NCBI GenBank assembly: GCA_904419955.1
Contig: CAJFTO010000032.1
Span: 1-32,166 of the forward strand
Reading direction: 5' to 3'
Length of the DNA: 32,166 nucleotides
From: Candidatus Roslinia caecavium
GTDB taxonomy: Bacteria; Bacillota; Clostridia; Monoglobales; Monoglobaceae
In this document: positions 20,996 through 29,566 of the stretch, piece after piece
How positions within the stretch are numbered: the first letter of the stretch is position 1
Layout of the letters: each line of letters opens with the position of its first letter
Made by a program: the position numbers and the translations under genes
Notes under the pieces: model-generated
The model's database searches: none
The model's input: only the letters and a program-made list of their open reading frames with translations
Told to the model about the DNA's origin: nothing

Positions 20996-22990
20996 ATGGC
21001 GGATTATAAAGCGTTTCAAACAAAATATAATTTTAGAGAAAGTCTTTCGTATTTAAAACTGCTGAGTAAGGAATATCCAAATATAGAGGCGGCGTCCGAG
21101 GAGATAATCAATCTTCACGCACTGCTCAATCTTCCTAAAGGCACCGAACATTTTATGAGCGATATCCACGGCGAATACGAATCTTTCACGCATATTTTAA
21201 AGAACGCCTCGGGAGTTATTAAGTCCAAGATCGACATGGTGTTCGGCAACACTTTATCGGAGGCTGAGAGAAAGTCGCTCGCGACCTTGATATATTATCC
21301 GGAAGAGAAACTGCACATAGTTAAACATGAGGTAGACGACCTAAACGACTGGTATTCGATAACCCTTCACAGGCTGATCGAGGTGTGCAAGGTCAGCGCG
21401 TCCAAATACACAAGATTCGCGGTAAGAAAAGCGCTGCCTAAAGGCTTTGACTACATAATCGACGAACTGCTTCACTCTCAAGATTACGAGATGGACAAAA
21501 ACCAGTATTACAAGGAAATAATCAATACAATCATAAGTATAGACAGAGCGGACGCATTTATAATAGCTATGTCAAACCTGATCCAGCGCCTCTCGATAGC
21601 CCGTCTGCATATAATAGGCGATATTTTTGACAGAGGTCCCGGGGCGGCGATAATAATGGATACCCTGATGAATTATCACAGCGTCGATATACAGTGGGGA
21701 AATCACGACATTGAATGGCTGGGCGCTTCCTGCGGTTCAAGAGCGTGCATCGCAAACGTTCTGAGACTGAGTTCGAGATACGACAACATGGATACTATAG
21801 AGAGCTCGTACGGCATAAGCATACGCCCGCTTGCGACATTCGCAATGAAAGTATATGAAAACGATCCATGCGAGCTGTTTATACCTAAGCATATAGACGT
21901 CACAAAATACAGTAAACACGACGAAAGCCTGATGTCGAAAATACAAAAGGCGATAACCATCATGCAGTTTAAACTGGAGGGTCAAATCATAAAAGCCCAT
22001 CCTGAGTATAACATGGAAAACAGACTGCTGCTCGATAAGATCGACTACGAACGAGGAACTATAAAGATCGGTGAAAAGGAATACGTTCTTAAAGATTCTT
22101 CTTTCCCGACCGTCGACCCCGAGGATCCTTATAAACTGACTCCGGAGGAAGACGAAGTTTTAGAGCGCTTAAGATACGCTTTTATGAACAGCGAACTGCT
22201 GCAAAAACATATGACGTTTTTGGTCGAACACGGCGGGATATATAACGTTCATAACTCGAACCTGATGTTCCACGGCTGTATTCCTATGACCAGAAACGGG
22301 AATTTCGCCACGGTCAATCTGTTCGGGAAGAATTTAAGAGGAAAAAAACTACTCGATTCCGCCGACAACCGCGTACGAAGCGGATTTTTCGCAAAACCGG
22401 GTTCCGCAGAGAGAAAAGAAGCCGAAGATTTTATGTGGTATCTCTGGTGCGGTTCAAAATCCCCGTTGTTCGGCAAGGATAAGATAACGACTTTTGAACA
22501 GTATTTTATCGACGATACGGATCTGCATGTCGAGGTAAAAAACCCGTACTACAAAAACGTTGAAAAACGAGACATATGTATAAAGATATTAAAAGAGTTT
22601 GACTTGGATCCGAAAGAATCGCATATAATAAACGGACATGTGCCGGTCGAGATCAAGAAAGGCCAAAGCCCTATAAAAGCCGGCGGCAAATTGCTGGTAA
22701 TAGACGGCGGACTTTCTAAGGGCTATCAGCCGAAGACCGGCATCGCCGGGTACACTCTGCTTTTTAATTCGCACGGTCTGATCCTCGCGTCGCACGAGCC
22801 GTTTGAATCGCGAGCGAAAGCTATCGCCGAGGAGATCGATATACACTCTAAGATAGAAGTCCTCGAAAAAGCGGGACGGCGCAAAATGGTAGCAGATACC
22901 GATAAGGGTAAAGATCTGTTGGCAAAGATCAAAAATCTTGAAATACTGCTTTGCGCTTACCGCGAGGGAATAATAAAACAGAGAAAATAA
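20996..22990 (+). CDS. fbp: Fructose-1,6-bisphosphatase, class III
   Basis: Hydrolyses fructose-1,6-bisphosphate to fructose-6-phosphate in gluconeogenesis. The 664 residues fit the Bacillota class III enzyme (B. subtilis Fbp is about 670). Metallophosphatase motifs are intact: SDIHGE (55-60), GDIFDRG (208-214) and GNHD (235-238); the later INGHVPV and VIDGGLSKGY segments supply further metal and substrate ligands. I chose the ATG at 20996 because AAGGGGTGG lies 5-6 bases before it; an in-frame GTG 9 bases upstream is part of that site. It is monocistronic. Confidence 0.97.
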   Translation: MADYKAFQTKYNFRESLSYLKLLSKEYPNIEAASEEIINLHALLNLPKGTEHFMSDIHGEYESFTHILKNASGVIKSKIDMVFGNTLSEAERKSLATLIYYPEEKLHIVKHEVDDLNDWYSITLHRLIEVCKVSASKYTRFAVRKALPKGFDYIIDELLHSQDYEMDKNQYYKEIINTIISIDRADAFIIAMSNLIQRLSIARLHIIGDIFDRGPGAAIIMDTLMNYHSVDIQWGNHDIEWLGASCGSRACIANVLRLSSRYDNMDTIESSYGISIRPLATFAMKVYENDPCELFIPKHIDVTKYSKHDESLMSKIQKAITIMQFKLEGQIIKAHPEYNMENRLLLDKIDYERGTIKIGEKEYVLKDSSFPTVDPEDPYKLTPEEDEVLERLRYAFMNSELLQKHMTFLVEHGGIYNVHNSNLMFHGCIPMTRNGNFATVNLFGKNLRGKKLLDSADNRVRSGFFAKPGSAERKEAEDFMWYLWCGSKSPLFGKDKITTFEQYFIDDTDLHVEVKNPYYKNVEKRDICIKILKEFDLDPKESHIINGHVPVEIKKGQSPIKAGGKLLVIDGGLSKGYQPKTGIAGYTLLFNSHGLILASHEPFESRAKAIAEEIDIHSKIEVLEKAGRRKMVADTDKGKDLLAKIKNLEILLCAYREGIIKQRK

Positions 22991-23019
22991 CTATTTGTAT
23001 TACTTCCTTCTAATACACT

Positions 23020-23048
23020 AAGGGGCCCGTTCATTCGAGCCCCTTTAC
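23020..23048 (+). terminator. Terminator between convergent fbp and znuB
   Basis: AAGGGGC (23020-23026) pairs with GCCCCTT (23039-23045), 12-base loop. The U-run is short (CTTTACT), but the position between convergent genes supports a terminator that may serve both strands. Confidence 0.7.
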
Positions 23049-23093
23049 TATGTATTAACTTATATAAACGTTATATATCCAGCTATATTAGAA

Positions 23094-23924
23094 TCATCTA
23101 TGCTGCAATATAAAACCTATTCCCGAAAAGATCAAGAACGCCGCGATATTGACAACGACGACGCTCGCGCCGGTCGGCGTCGAAAATACATAGGACAGCA
23201 ATAGCCCTGTAAAAAAGCACAGCACGGATACGATCGACGAGCTTATAGCGACCGTCCTGAACTTTTTGCATATCCGCATCGACGTAAGCGCCGGAAAAAT
23301 TATCAGGCTGGAAATAAGCAGCGCGCCCATCATTCTCATGCCGAGGACTATGGTAACCGCGGTCAAAATAGCGATCAGCATGTTATACAGTCCCGCCTTG
23401 ACTCCGGTCGCGGCCGCGAACGTCTCGTCGAAGGTGACCGCAAAAATTTTGTTATAGAATACGACGAAAAGGATCAACACCACTATCGAGAGTACAACGC
23501 TCAAGATCACGTCGTCGCCGTTCATAGCAAGGATACTGCCAAATAAATAATTATTTATATCCGTATTCATTCCGGTAGATATAGACGCGACAAGGATGCC
23601 TATAGCCAGCGCTCCGGTCGATATAATAGCGATCGCTGAATCGCCCTTGATCTTACTGTTCGAACTGATCCTAAGCAGCAGGAACGCCGCGGCTATAACT
23701 ACCGGTATCGTAAACTCCATAGGCGCCCAGTTAAGCGCCGAGGCTACCGCAATAGCGCCGAATCCCACGTGCGAAAGCCCGTCGCCGATCATGGAATATC
23801 TTTTAAGCACAAGGCTCACGCCGAGCAGCGCCGCGCAGAGGGATACAAGAGTCCCGACAACTAGCGCCCGGATAATAAACGTATAGCTAAACATTGAACC
23901 AATAATCTCAAATATATCAAGCAT
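23094..23924 (-). CDS. znuB: Metal ABC transporter permease (ZnuB/MntB type)
   Basis: A 276-residue ABC-3 family permease with about eight membrane helices, the membrane channel of a zinc or manganese importer. The conserved GDGLSHVGFGAIAVA segment near residue 50 and the DINNYLFGSILAM and VTFDETFAAATGVK loops are typical. It overlaps znuC by 8 bases and is the last gene of the znuA-C-B operon. Confidence 0.93.
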   Translation of the reverse strand: MLDIFEIIGSMFSYTFIIRALVVGTLVSLCAALLGVSLVLKRYSMIGDGLSHVGFGAIAVASALNWAPMEFTIPVVIAAAFLLLRISSNSKIKGDSAIAIISTGALAIGILVASISTGMNTDINNYLFGSILAMNGDDVILSVVLSIVVLILFVVFYNKIFAVTFDETFAAATGVKAGLYNMLIAILTAVTIVLGMRMMGALLISSLIIFPALTSMRICKKFRTVAISSSIVSVLCFFTGLLLSYVFSTPTGASVVVVNIAAFLIFSGIGFILQHR

Positions 23925-24633
23925 GGCTGTGACCTCCGATAAATTCTTTTCCGACCTCGCTGTTTATGTAGTCCTTAGTCAATCCCGAAAACAGAACGTC
24001 TCTCTTGAGATGAAGTATCTTGTCAGAATACTTAATCGAACAGTGTACGTCGTGCGAAACCATAACTATCGTCACGCCATGATTTTTGTTCATATCCTCA
24101 ATTATCTCGAAAAACTCTGTCGTAACAAGCGGATCGAGACCCGTAACCGGCTCGTCCAAAAACAATATCTTCTTTGCGGCGCACATAGCCCGGGCCAGCA
24201 AGACTCTTTGACGCTGACCGCCGGAGAGTTCTCTGAAACACTTATTCTTTATATCGCCTATTCCGAGCAACCGCATCTTTTGCTCAGCGGTCTCTCTATC
24301 CTTCTTAGAGTAAAATATTTTAAACGGATGCGAATTAAGACATCCGGAGAGAACTACTTCATAGACGGAAGCCGGAAAATCCTTCTGAACCTCGGTCTGC
24401 TGCGCTAAATATCCGATATCCGACTGGCTAAGCTCTCTCGAATATTCTATGCTCCCGCTCGTCGGCTGTTTTAGGTTAAGGAGAGCTCTTAAAAGCGTGC
24501 TCTTTCCGCTGCCGTTTTCGCCTACTATACTGTAATAATCGCCCTGATCAATCTCTATATCGATATTTCTTGCAACCGTTACGCCCTCGTAACTAAGTTC
24601 GACGTCCTTACAAGTTATAAGAGGTGTTCCCAT
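23917..24633 (-). CDS. znuC: Metal ABC transporter ATP-binding protein (ZnuC type)
   Basis: A 238-residue ATPase that powers the importer. The Walker A motif GENGSGKST (38-46), Q-loop (IGYLAQQTEV), signature LSGGQRQRVLLARA, Walker B ILFLDEPVTGLD and the switch His (MVSHDVH) are all present. Its start codon overlaps the znuA stop by one base (TAATG), and it overlaps znuB by 8 bases, so the three are translationally coupled. Confidence 0.95.
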   Translation of the reverse strand: MGTPLITCKDVELSYEGVTVARNIDIEIDQGDYYSIVGENGSGKSTLLRALLNLKQPTSGSIEYSRELSQSDIGYLAQQTEVQKDFPASVYEVVLSGCLNSHPFKIFYSKKDRETAEQKMRLLGIGDIKNKCFRELSGGQRQRVLLARAMCAAKKILFLDEPVTGLDPLVTTEFFEIIEDMNKNHGVTIVMVSHDVHCSIKYSDKILHLKRDVLFSGLTKDYINSEVGKEFIGGHSHA

Positions 24634-25736
24634 TAGTTCAAAGCCTCCTTTAAATTCTCTAAATTATCGCGCATTAAGTCCAGATACGTAACTCCGTTGT
24701 TCATCTGTTCAGAGGTCAGATTATGGCAGGAATGAAGAAGCAGTTTTTTAGCTCCCGTCTCCTCCACTATGGCGTCCGCTATCTTCTGATTACTGAACTC
24801 TATATAGAACACGACCGGTATCGCTTCTTCCTTGACCCTGTCTATCAAATACGCGACCGTTTTAGCGCTTGGCTCAGACTCGGAACTGCACCCCGGAAAA
24901 GCCGCGCTGTATTTCAATCCGTATTCGTCCGCTAAATATCTGAACGGGAACCTGTCTCCAAACACTATGTAATCGCGCTTAGAACTTTCGATCGCTTTTC
25001 TGTACTCTTGATCCAGATCGCTGAGCAACGACAAATATATAGCCGTATTCATCTGATAATCGTCGATATTGTCGGGGTCTAATTCAATAACGGCGTTCGA
25101 AATCGCGTCTACTATCTGCATCGCGCGTCTCGGCGAGGTCCAGACATGCTCGTCGTATTCGTGAGCGTGTTCTGATTCGGTCTCGTGTTCGTGTTCGTCC
25201 GATTCGGATTGTTCGCGAGAGTTATCATCTCCGCTTTCTGAAGCGACGCCTTCCTTCTCTGAGTGTTCGTTCAGCTCGAGTAATCCCGCCTGCATACCCT
25301 CGACTATCTCTTCCTCCACCGCGTTATCCACTACGTCCAGCATTTTTATTATCCTTATATCTCGGTTGTTTTCAGATATCGAATCAAGGATCTCGTCGAC
25401 CCACGTATCAGATTCGCCGCCGGTATATATAAAGATATCGCAGTCCATGATCTTGATTATATCGCTCGGCGAAGGCTCGTAGGAGTGACTCTCGGTCCCC
25501 GGTTTCAGCAACATCGATACGTCGGCGTTCCGCCCCGCTATATTTCTTGCAAAGTCGTACGGCGGGAATATCGTCGTCACTATTTGAAGTTTACCGTCGC
25601 CGCCGGACGAGACAGCGCCTTGAGGATCCGACGACGAACACGACGACATCAAAATAATACTGAGCGCGAGCGCCGCCAAAACCACGTATTTACTTTTAAA
25701 CTTGTTTAAAATAAATTTAATATTGTCGAGCTTCAA
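24633..25736 (-). CDS. znuA: Metal-binding lipoprotein of the ABC transporter (ZnuA/AdcA type)
   Basis: A 367-residue substrate-binding lipoprotein: hydrophobic signal, lipobox LMSSC with the lipidated C33, then the cluster A-I fold. Metal-site features are ESHSYEPSP (H84), DEHVWTSP (H197) after a His/Glu-rich loop (about 158-197, with HEHETESEHAHEYDEH), and the C-terminal CHNLT segment. The usual third ligand motif (H-D-A-F-Y) is replaced by GDRFPFRY, with AAFPGCSSESEPS, a variant seen in clostridial members. The His-rich loop suggests zinc, but manganese cannot be excluded. The start is TTG at 25736 with AAAGGAG upstream; no better start exists before the signal peptide. Confidence 0.93.
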   Translation of the reverse strand: MKLDNIKFILNKFKSKYVVLAALALSIILMSSCSSSDPQGAVSSGGDGKLQIVTTIFPPYDFARNIAGRNADVSMLLKPGTESHSYEPSPSDIIKIMDCDIFIYTGGESDTWVDEILDSISENNRDIRIIKMLDVVDNAVEEEIVEGMQAGLLELNEHSEKEGVASESGDDNSREQSESDEHEHETESEHAHEYDEHVWTSPRRAMQIVDAISNAVIELDPDNIDDYQMNTAIYLSLLSDLDQEYRKAIESSKRDYIVFGDRFPFRYLADEYGLKYSAAFPGCSSESEPSAKTVAYLIDRVKEEAIPVVFYIEFSNQKIADAIVEETGAKKLLLHSCHNLTSEQMNNGVTYLDLMRDNLENLKEALN

Positions 25737-25761
25737 TACGAATTACTCCTTTATCCAATAT

Positions 25762-25785
25762 ATATTTAAACATATGTTCAAATAT
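25762..25785. promoter_or_regulatory. 24-base palindromic operator candidate upstream of znuACB
   Basis: Half-sites ATATTTAAACAT and ATGTTCAAATAT are complementary except at one position. It lies 26 bases before the znuA start and overlaps promoter-like sequence. A metal-responsive repressor (Zur, MntR or AdcR type) is the obvious candidate, but the sequence does not match the Bacillus Zur box. Confidence 0.6.
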
Positions 25786-25802
25786 TGATATTTCCAATCC
25801 TC

Positions 25803-25834
25803 AAAAAAGGCAGGCGACTGAGCGCCCGCCTTTT
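25803..25834 (-). terminator. Intrinsic terminator of clpX
   Basis: Minus strand: AAAGGCGGGCG, loop CTCAGT, CGCCTGCCTTT (one G-T wobble), then a T-run. It separates clpX from znuA. Confidence 0.9.
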
Positions 25835-25909
25835 ATTAAATTATTTGTTTAATGTATCGCTTTACGTCAGCCGCAAAAGCCAACCTATAAACTAACGCGG
25901 CAGCCTGTT

Positions 25910-27196
25910 TTATCCGGCGTACTTGTCGTTCTTTTCGACGCTGTGCTCTACTTTCGGTTTAGCCTTCTTGGTTATGCAGTCTTCGGTAACAAGGACCTTG
26001 GTAATAGTTGGATCGGAAGGAACTTCATACATGATGTCCATCATGATCTCCTCTATTATCGTACGCAGTCCGCGCGCGCCCGTCTTACGCTCAAGCGCCT
26101 TTTTGGCTATAGCCGCGACGGCTTTATCCTCAAACTCAAGCTCCGCCCCGTCCATATGCAAAAGTTCTTTATACTGCTTCGTAAGAGCGTTTTTAGGTTC
26201 TTTTAATATCTTTATAAGCGCTTCTTCGCTGAGACTGTCGAGAGTCGTCACGATAGGAAGTCTTCCGACAAGCTCGGGTATAAGTCCGAATTTGACCAGA
26301 TCCTCCGGGCTGACCTGCTTTAGGATCTCGCCGCGGTTTATATCCGCCTTGCTTCTCACTTCCGCACCGAATCCCATCATTTTCTCAGCAGTTCTCGCCT
26401 CGATTATCCCGTCGAGGCCCTCGAACGCGCCGCCGCATATAAATAGTATATCGGTCGTGTCTATCTGGATACACTCCTGATGCGGATGCTTTCTTCCGCC
26501 CTGGGGCGGCACTGAAGCTATAGTTCCCTCGAGTATTTTCAAAAGCGTTTGCTGTACGCCCTCGCCGCTTACGTCTCGCGTAATGGATACGTTCTCAGAC
26601 TTTCTTGCGATCTTATCTATTTCGTCGATATAAACTATACCGCGCTCCGCAAGCTCGATATCGTTATCGGCGGCCTGGATCAGCTTAAGCAGGATATTTT
26701 CGACGTCCTCGCCTACGTAGCCCGCTTCGGTCAGAGACGTAGCGTCGGCTATTACAAACGGAACGTTTAACTTTTTGGCAAGCGTCTGAGCAAGATAAGT
26801 TTTACCCGAACCTGTCGGTCCCAGCATTAGGATATTGCTCTTTTGCAGCTCTACGTCGTTGTTATACTGTCTGCTGTTGATGCGTTTATAGTGATTATAT
26901 ATAGCCACGGACAGTATCTTTTTCGCATCTTCCTGTCCGACGATATATTCGTCCAGAAAAGCGTGGATCTCTTTCGGCGTAGGAAGTTCCTCAGGCTCTA
27001 GCTGCCGTCTTTTTCTTTTAGATTTGTCGCCTAATCTGTTATACCTGTGAAGATCGCTGATGAGTTCATGACAAAGCTCGATACACTGATCGCATATATA
27101 CACGTTTGGACCTTCGATCAAACGCGCGACCTCGCCTTCGCCTTTGCCGCAGAATGAACACACGCATTCGTTATGATCGTCATGTCTGTTTGGCAT
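25910..27196 (-). CDS. clpX: ATP-dependent Clp protease ATP-binding subunit ClpX
   Basis: AAA+ unfoldase that recognises tagged substrates and feeds them to ClpP. The 428 residues carry an N-terminal zinc-binding domain (C13, C16, C35, C38), Walker A GPTGSGKT (126-133), Walker [12 protein letters not shown] and the VGRLPI sensor region. The ClpP-docking IGF-type loop appears as MMGFGAEV, a variant with MGF. It follows clpP by 113 bases containing a long hairpin and has its own ribosome binding site (TTGGAGGATTATA-ATG) and terminator. Confidence 0.97.
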   Translation of the reverse strand: MPNRHDDHNECVCSFCGKGEGEVARLIEGPNVYICDQCIELCHELISDLHRYNRLGDKSKRKRRQLEPEELPTPKEIHAFLDEYIVGQEDAKKILSVAIYNHYKRINSRQYNNDVELQKSNILMLGPTGSGKTYLAQTLAKKLNVPFVIADATSLTEAGYVGEDVENILLKLIQAADNDIELAERGIVYIDEIDKIARKSENVSITRDVSGEGVQQTLLKILEGTIASVPPQGGRKHPHQECIQIDTTDILFICGGAFEGLDGIIEARTAEKMMGFGAEVRSKADINRGEILKQVSPEDLVKFGLIPELVGRLPIVTTLDSLSEEALIKILKEPKNALTKQYKELLHMDGAELEFEDKAVAAIAKKALERKTGARGLRTIIEEIMMDIMYEVPSDPTITKVLVTEDCITKKAKPKVEHSVEKNDKYAG

Positions 27197-27226
27197 TATA
27201 ATCCTCCAATTTCTAATTAAATAACA

Positions 27227-27268
27227 GTATGCGGGCGTTTTAACTATTCCAAACTCACGCCGGCATAC
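27227..27268 (-). other. Hairpin between clpP and clpX
   Basis: GTATGC-G-GGCGT (27227-27238) faces ACGCC-G-GCATAC (27257-27268): 11 paired positions around one mismatch, 18-base loop. No U-run follows on the minus strand, so it is more likely an intercistronic processing, stability or attenuation element than a terminator. Three copies of GCTTTAA (27283, 27292, 27300) lie between it and the clpP stop. Confidence 0.6.
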
Positions 27269-27309
27269 GCTTAAAACAACCCGCTTTAAGCGCTTTAAAG
27301 CTTTAATCG

Positions 27310-27906
27310 TTAACGATTTTTAATTATGTCGTCGATCAAACCGTATTCCAAAGCCTCTTCCGCGCTCATAAAGTTGTCGCGCTCGGTATCGGCCTTGATC
27401 ACGTCTAACGGCTTGCCCGTGTTTTCGCTCAATATCTTGTTGAGGTTATCTTTGATCTTAAGCATTCTCTCAACATGTATCTTCATATCGGTCGTCTGAC
27501 CCTGCGTCCCGCCCAGCGGCTGATGTATCATGATCTCGCTGTTGGGAAGCGCGAACCTCTTGCCCTTAGCTCCCGACGAGAGCAGGAACGCGCCCATCGA
27601 AGCCGCCATACCTACGCAGATCGTCGATACGTCGGCCTTGGTGAACTGCATAGTATCGTATATAGCCATGCCGGCCGTCACAGAACCGCCGGGGCTGTTG
27701 ATGTACAGGTTTATATCTCTGTCCGGGTCCTCGCTGTCCAGGAACAATAGCTGAGCTACGACCAAACTTGCGGTCGTATCGTTTACTTCGTCCGATAAAA
27801 ATATTATTCTGTCCTTTAAAAGACGGGAGAATATATCGTAAGATCTCTCGCCGTGTCCCGTCTGTTCTATAACGTATGGAACAAGACTGCTTCTGAAATT
27901 ATCCAT
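27310..27906 (-). CDS. clpP: ATP-dependent Clp protease proteolytic subunit ClpP
   Basis: A 198-residue serine protease that forms a two-ring barrel with ClpX and other Clp ATPases. The catalytic triad is S103 ([11 protein letters not shown]), H128 (IMIHQP) and D177 (TERDNFM), matching S98/H123/D172 of B. subtilis with an offset of 5. The [19 protein letters not shown] region forms the oxyanion loop. The ribosome binding site is AGGAGGAAAGCGA-ATG. Gene order tig-clpP-clpX is the classic one. I found no CtsR-type heptad repeats upstream. Confidence 0.98.
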   Translation of the reverse strand: MDNFRSSLVPYVIEQTGHGERSYDIFSRLLKDRIIFLSDEVNDTTASLVVAQLLFLDSEDPDRDINLYINSPGGSVTAGMAIYDTMQFTKADVSTICVGMAASMGAFLLSSGAKGKRFALPNSEIMIHQPLGGTQGQTTDMKIHVERMLKIKDNLNKILSENTGKPLDVIKADTERDNFMSAEEALEYGLIDDIIKNR

Positions 27907-27966
27907 TTCGCTTTCCTCCTAAACAATAATTATCGCCCGCTCGGCGACTCTTTTTAAATTAACAAA

Positions 27967-27986
27967 AACATATTTCCAAATATGTT
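27967..27986. other. AT-rich palindrome upstream of clpP
   Basis: AACATATTT-CC-AAATATGTT, two perfect 9-base arms, 61 bases before the clpP start. On the minus strand it is followed by TTTGTTAATTT, so it could be a weak terminator of tig or an operator for clpP. It shares ATATGTTCAA with the znuA palindrome. Confidence 0.5.
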
Positions 27987-28001
27987 CAATAATGACATAA
28001 T

Positions 28002-28037
28002 AAGGTTGACCCGGAATATTGTTCCCGTTTCAACCTT
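28002..28037 (-). terminator. Hairpin after tig, possible terminator
   Basis: AAGGTTGA (28002-28009) pairs perfectly with TCAACCTT (28030-28037), with an inner GGAA/TTCC stem. It is 16 bases past the tig stop; the following ATTATG is only mildly U-rich. Confidence 0.5.
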
Positions 28038-28052
28038 AAAATATACTTTAAC

Positions 28053-29330
28053 TTATTTTATGTTGGCGTTATTTACCAAGAACTCGATAGCCTTCTGCGC
28101 CTTAAGTCTCTCTTTTATACTGTCAACGCTAATGTATTTTTTAACGTCTTCGGGCTTCATACCGTTTTCTTCGCAAATTCTGTTATATTCGTTCTCAACG
28201 TCCTCGTCGGTGATCTCGAAGTTCTCAACGTCCGCGACCTTTTCAAGCACAAGAGTAGTCTTAACGCTCTTTTCCGCCTCGGGCTTATACTGCTCTCTTA
28301 CGGCGTCCATCGTCTGACCGGTAAACTGCATATACTGCTCCAAAGTGATGCCCTGATATCTGAGTTGCATATCCATATCTCTGATCATTGTGTCAATCTG
28401 AGAATTGATCATAGCTTCGGGGATGTCTATCTGCGTATTTGCGCATACCGCGTCTACAACGCTATGCTCGTTTTCGTTCTTCTCTCTCTCTTCATTTGCG
28501 GCTGTAAGCTTTTCTCTCGTATCCTTTTTAAATTCATCCAACGTTTCGAACTCGCTTACGTCCTGCACAAACTCGTCATCAAGCTCAGGAAGCTCTTTAA
28601 ACTTGATCGAATTGATCTTAACTTTGAAAACGGCGTCCTTACCCTTAAGCTCCTCGGCGTGATACTCCTCGGGGAACTTAACGTTTATCTCAAACTCCTC
28701 GCCCGCGTTTCTACCGACCAACTGATCTTCGAAACCGGGTATAAACTGTCCCGAACCGATCGTCAGATCGAAACCTTCGCCTTTTCCGCCTTCAAAAGCA
28801 ACTCCGTCTACAAAGCCTTCATAATCGATGTTTGCAATATCGTCGGCCTGAACGGGTCTGTCCTCGACCGGTACGAGTCTTGAGTTTCTCTCTCTGAGCT
28901 TTTCTATCTCGGCGTCAACGTCGTCGTCGGTGACCGCATAGTGCGCGCCCTCTACTTCTACGCCTTTATATTCGCCCAGCTCAAACTCCGGCTTTACAGT
29001 TACTTTAGCGGTAAAAACTATGTCCGATCCCGCTTTTATCTCGCCCTTAACGTCGACTTCAGGTCTGTCTACGGGATATAAGTTATTTTCTTCTACTGCT
29101 TTATCATATGCGTCCGGAAGCGCAATGTTTATAGCGTCCTCATAAAATACTTCCTTGCCGTAATATCTCTCTATTATCGCGCGGGGAGCTTTACCCTTTC
29201 TAAAGCCTTGGATCGTGATCTTTCCAACGTTCTTTTTATACGCTTTCTGTATCGCGTCCTCAAACTGATCCGCTGTGACCACGAATTCAAAACTAACTAC
29301 GTTATTCTCCAATTTCTCTACGTTACTCAT
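28053..29330 (-). CDS. tig: Trigger factor (ribosome-associated chaperone and prolyl isomerase)
   Basis: A 425-residue chaperone that binds the ribosome exit tunnel. The N-terminal ribosome-binding domain carries the signature GFRKGKAPRAIIERYYG (about residues 42-58). A central FKBP-type isomerase domain follows (about 155-245, with DIANIDYEGFVDG and GSGQFIPGFEDQLVG), then a helical C-terminal cradle. It has the Bacillota length. GAGG lies 9-10 bases before the ATG. It is first in tig-clpP-clpX, although the hairpins after it suggest partial separation. Confidence 0.97.
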   Translation of the reverse strand: MSNVEKLENNVVSFEFVVTADQFEDAIQKAYKKNVGKITIQGFRKGKAPRAIIERYYGKEVFYEDAINIALPDAYDKAVEENNLYPVDRPEVDVKGEIKAGSDIVFTAKVTVKPEFELGEYKGVEVEGAHYAVTDDDVDAEIEKLRERNSRLVPVEDRPVQADDIANIDYEGFVDGVAFEGGKGEGFDLTIGSGQFIPGFEDQLVGRNAGEEFEINVKFPEEYHAEELKGKDAVFKVKINSIKFKELPELDDEFVQDVSEFETLDEFKKDTREKLTAANEEREKNENEHSVVDAVCANTQIDIPEAMINSQIDTMIRDMDMQLRYQGITLEQYMQFTGQTMDAVREQYKPEAEKSVKTTLVLEKVADVENFEITDEDVENEYNRICEENGMKPEDVKKYISVDSIKERLKAQKAIEFLVNNANIK

Positions 29331-29430
29331 TTGTTTAATACCTCGCTCCGTTAGTGTTTTAGCTTATTCTTTCTCTTAGCGCCCAGAGCGCCGCAGGCGT
29401 TATCGCCATTTAGAATCCATATAGTTCTAT

Positions 29431-29458
29431 ATTATAACATAAAAAATCCAATTGGCAA
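29431..29458 (-). promoter_or_regulatory. Promoter of tig
   Basis: TTGCCA (29458-29453), 16-base spacer, TATAAT (29436-29431). The ~90-base leader includes small GC hairpins (GGCG-ATAA-CGCC). Confidence 0.75.
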
Positions 29459-29526
29459 GCCTTTTTTTCAAATTTCTAACAAGTTTATAAACCGAAACGT
29501 AAAATGCTGAAATATTTAGGCATTGC

Positions 29527-29550
29527 GCCGCGCTGTTTCATCAGCGCGGC
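29527..29550 (-). other. Perfect 9-bp hairpin after the SLH-protein gene
   Basis: GCCGCGCTG pairs with CAGCGCGGC around a 6-base loop, 17 bases past the stop at 29567. No U-run follows directly; a second weak hairpin (AATGC/GCATT) ends in TTTT further on. It probably helps end the transcript. Confidence 0.55.
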
Positions 29551-29566
29551 ACTATCTCTATCTTGT

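Noticed and set aside
27907-28052. CtsR heptad operator upstream of clpP
   Set aside because: No direct GGTCAAA-type repeats were found; a lone GGTCAA belongs to a hairpin after tig.
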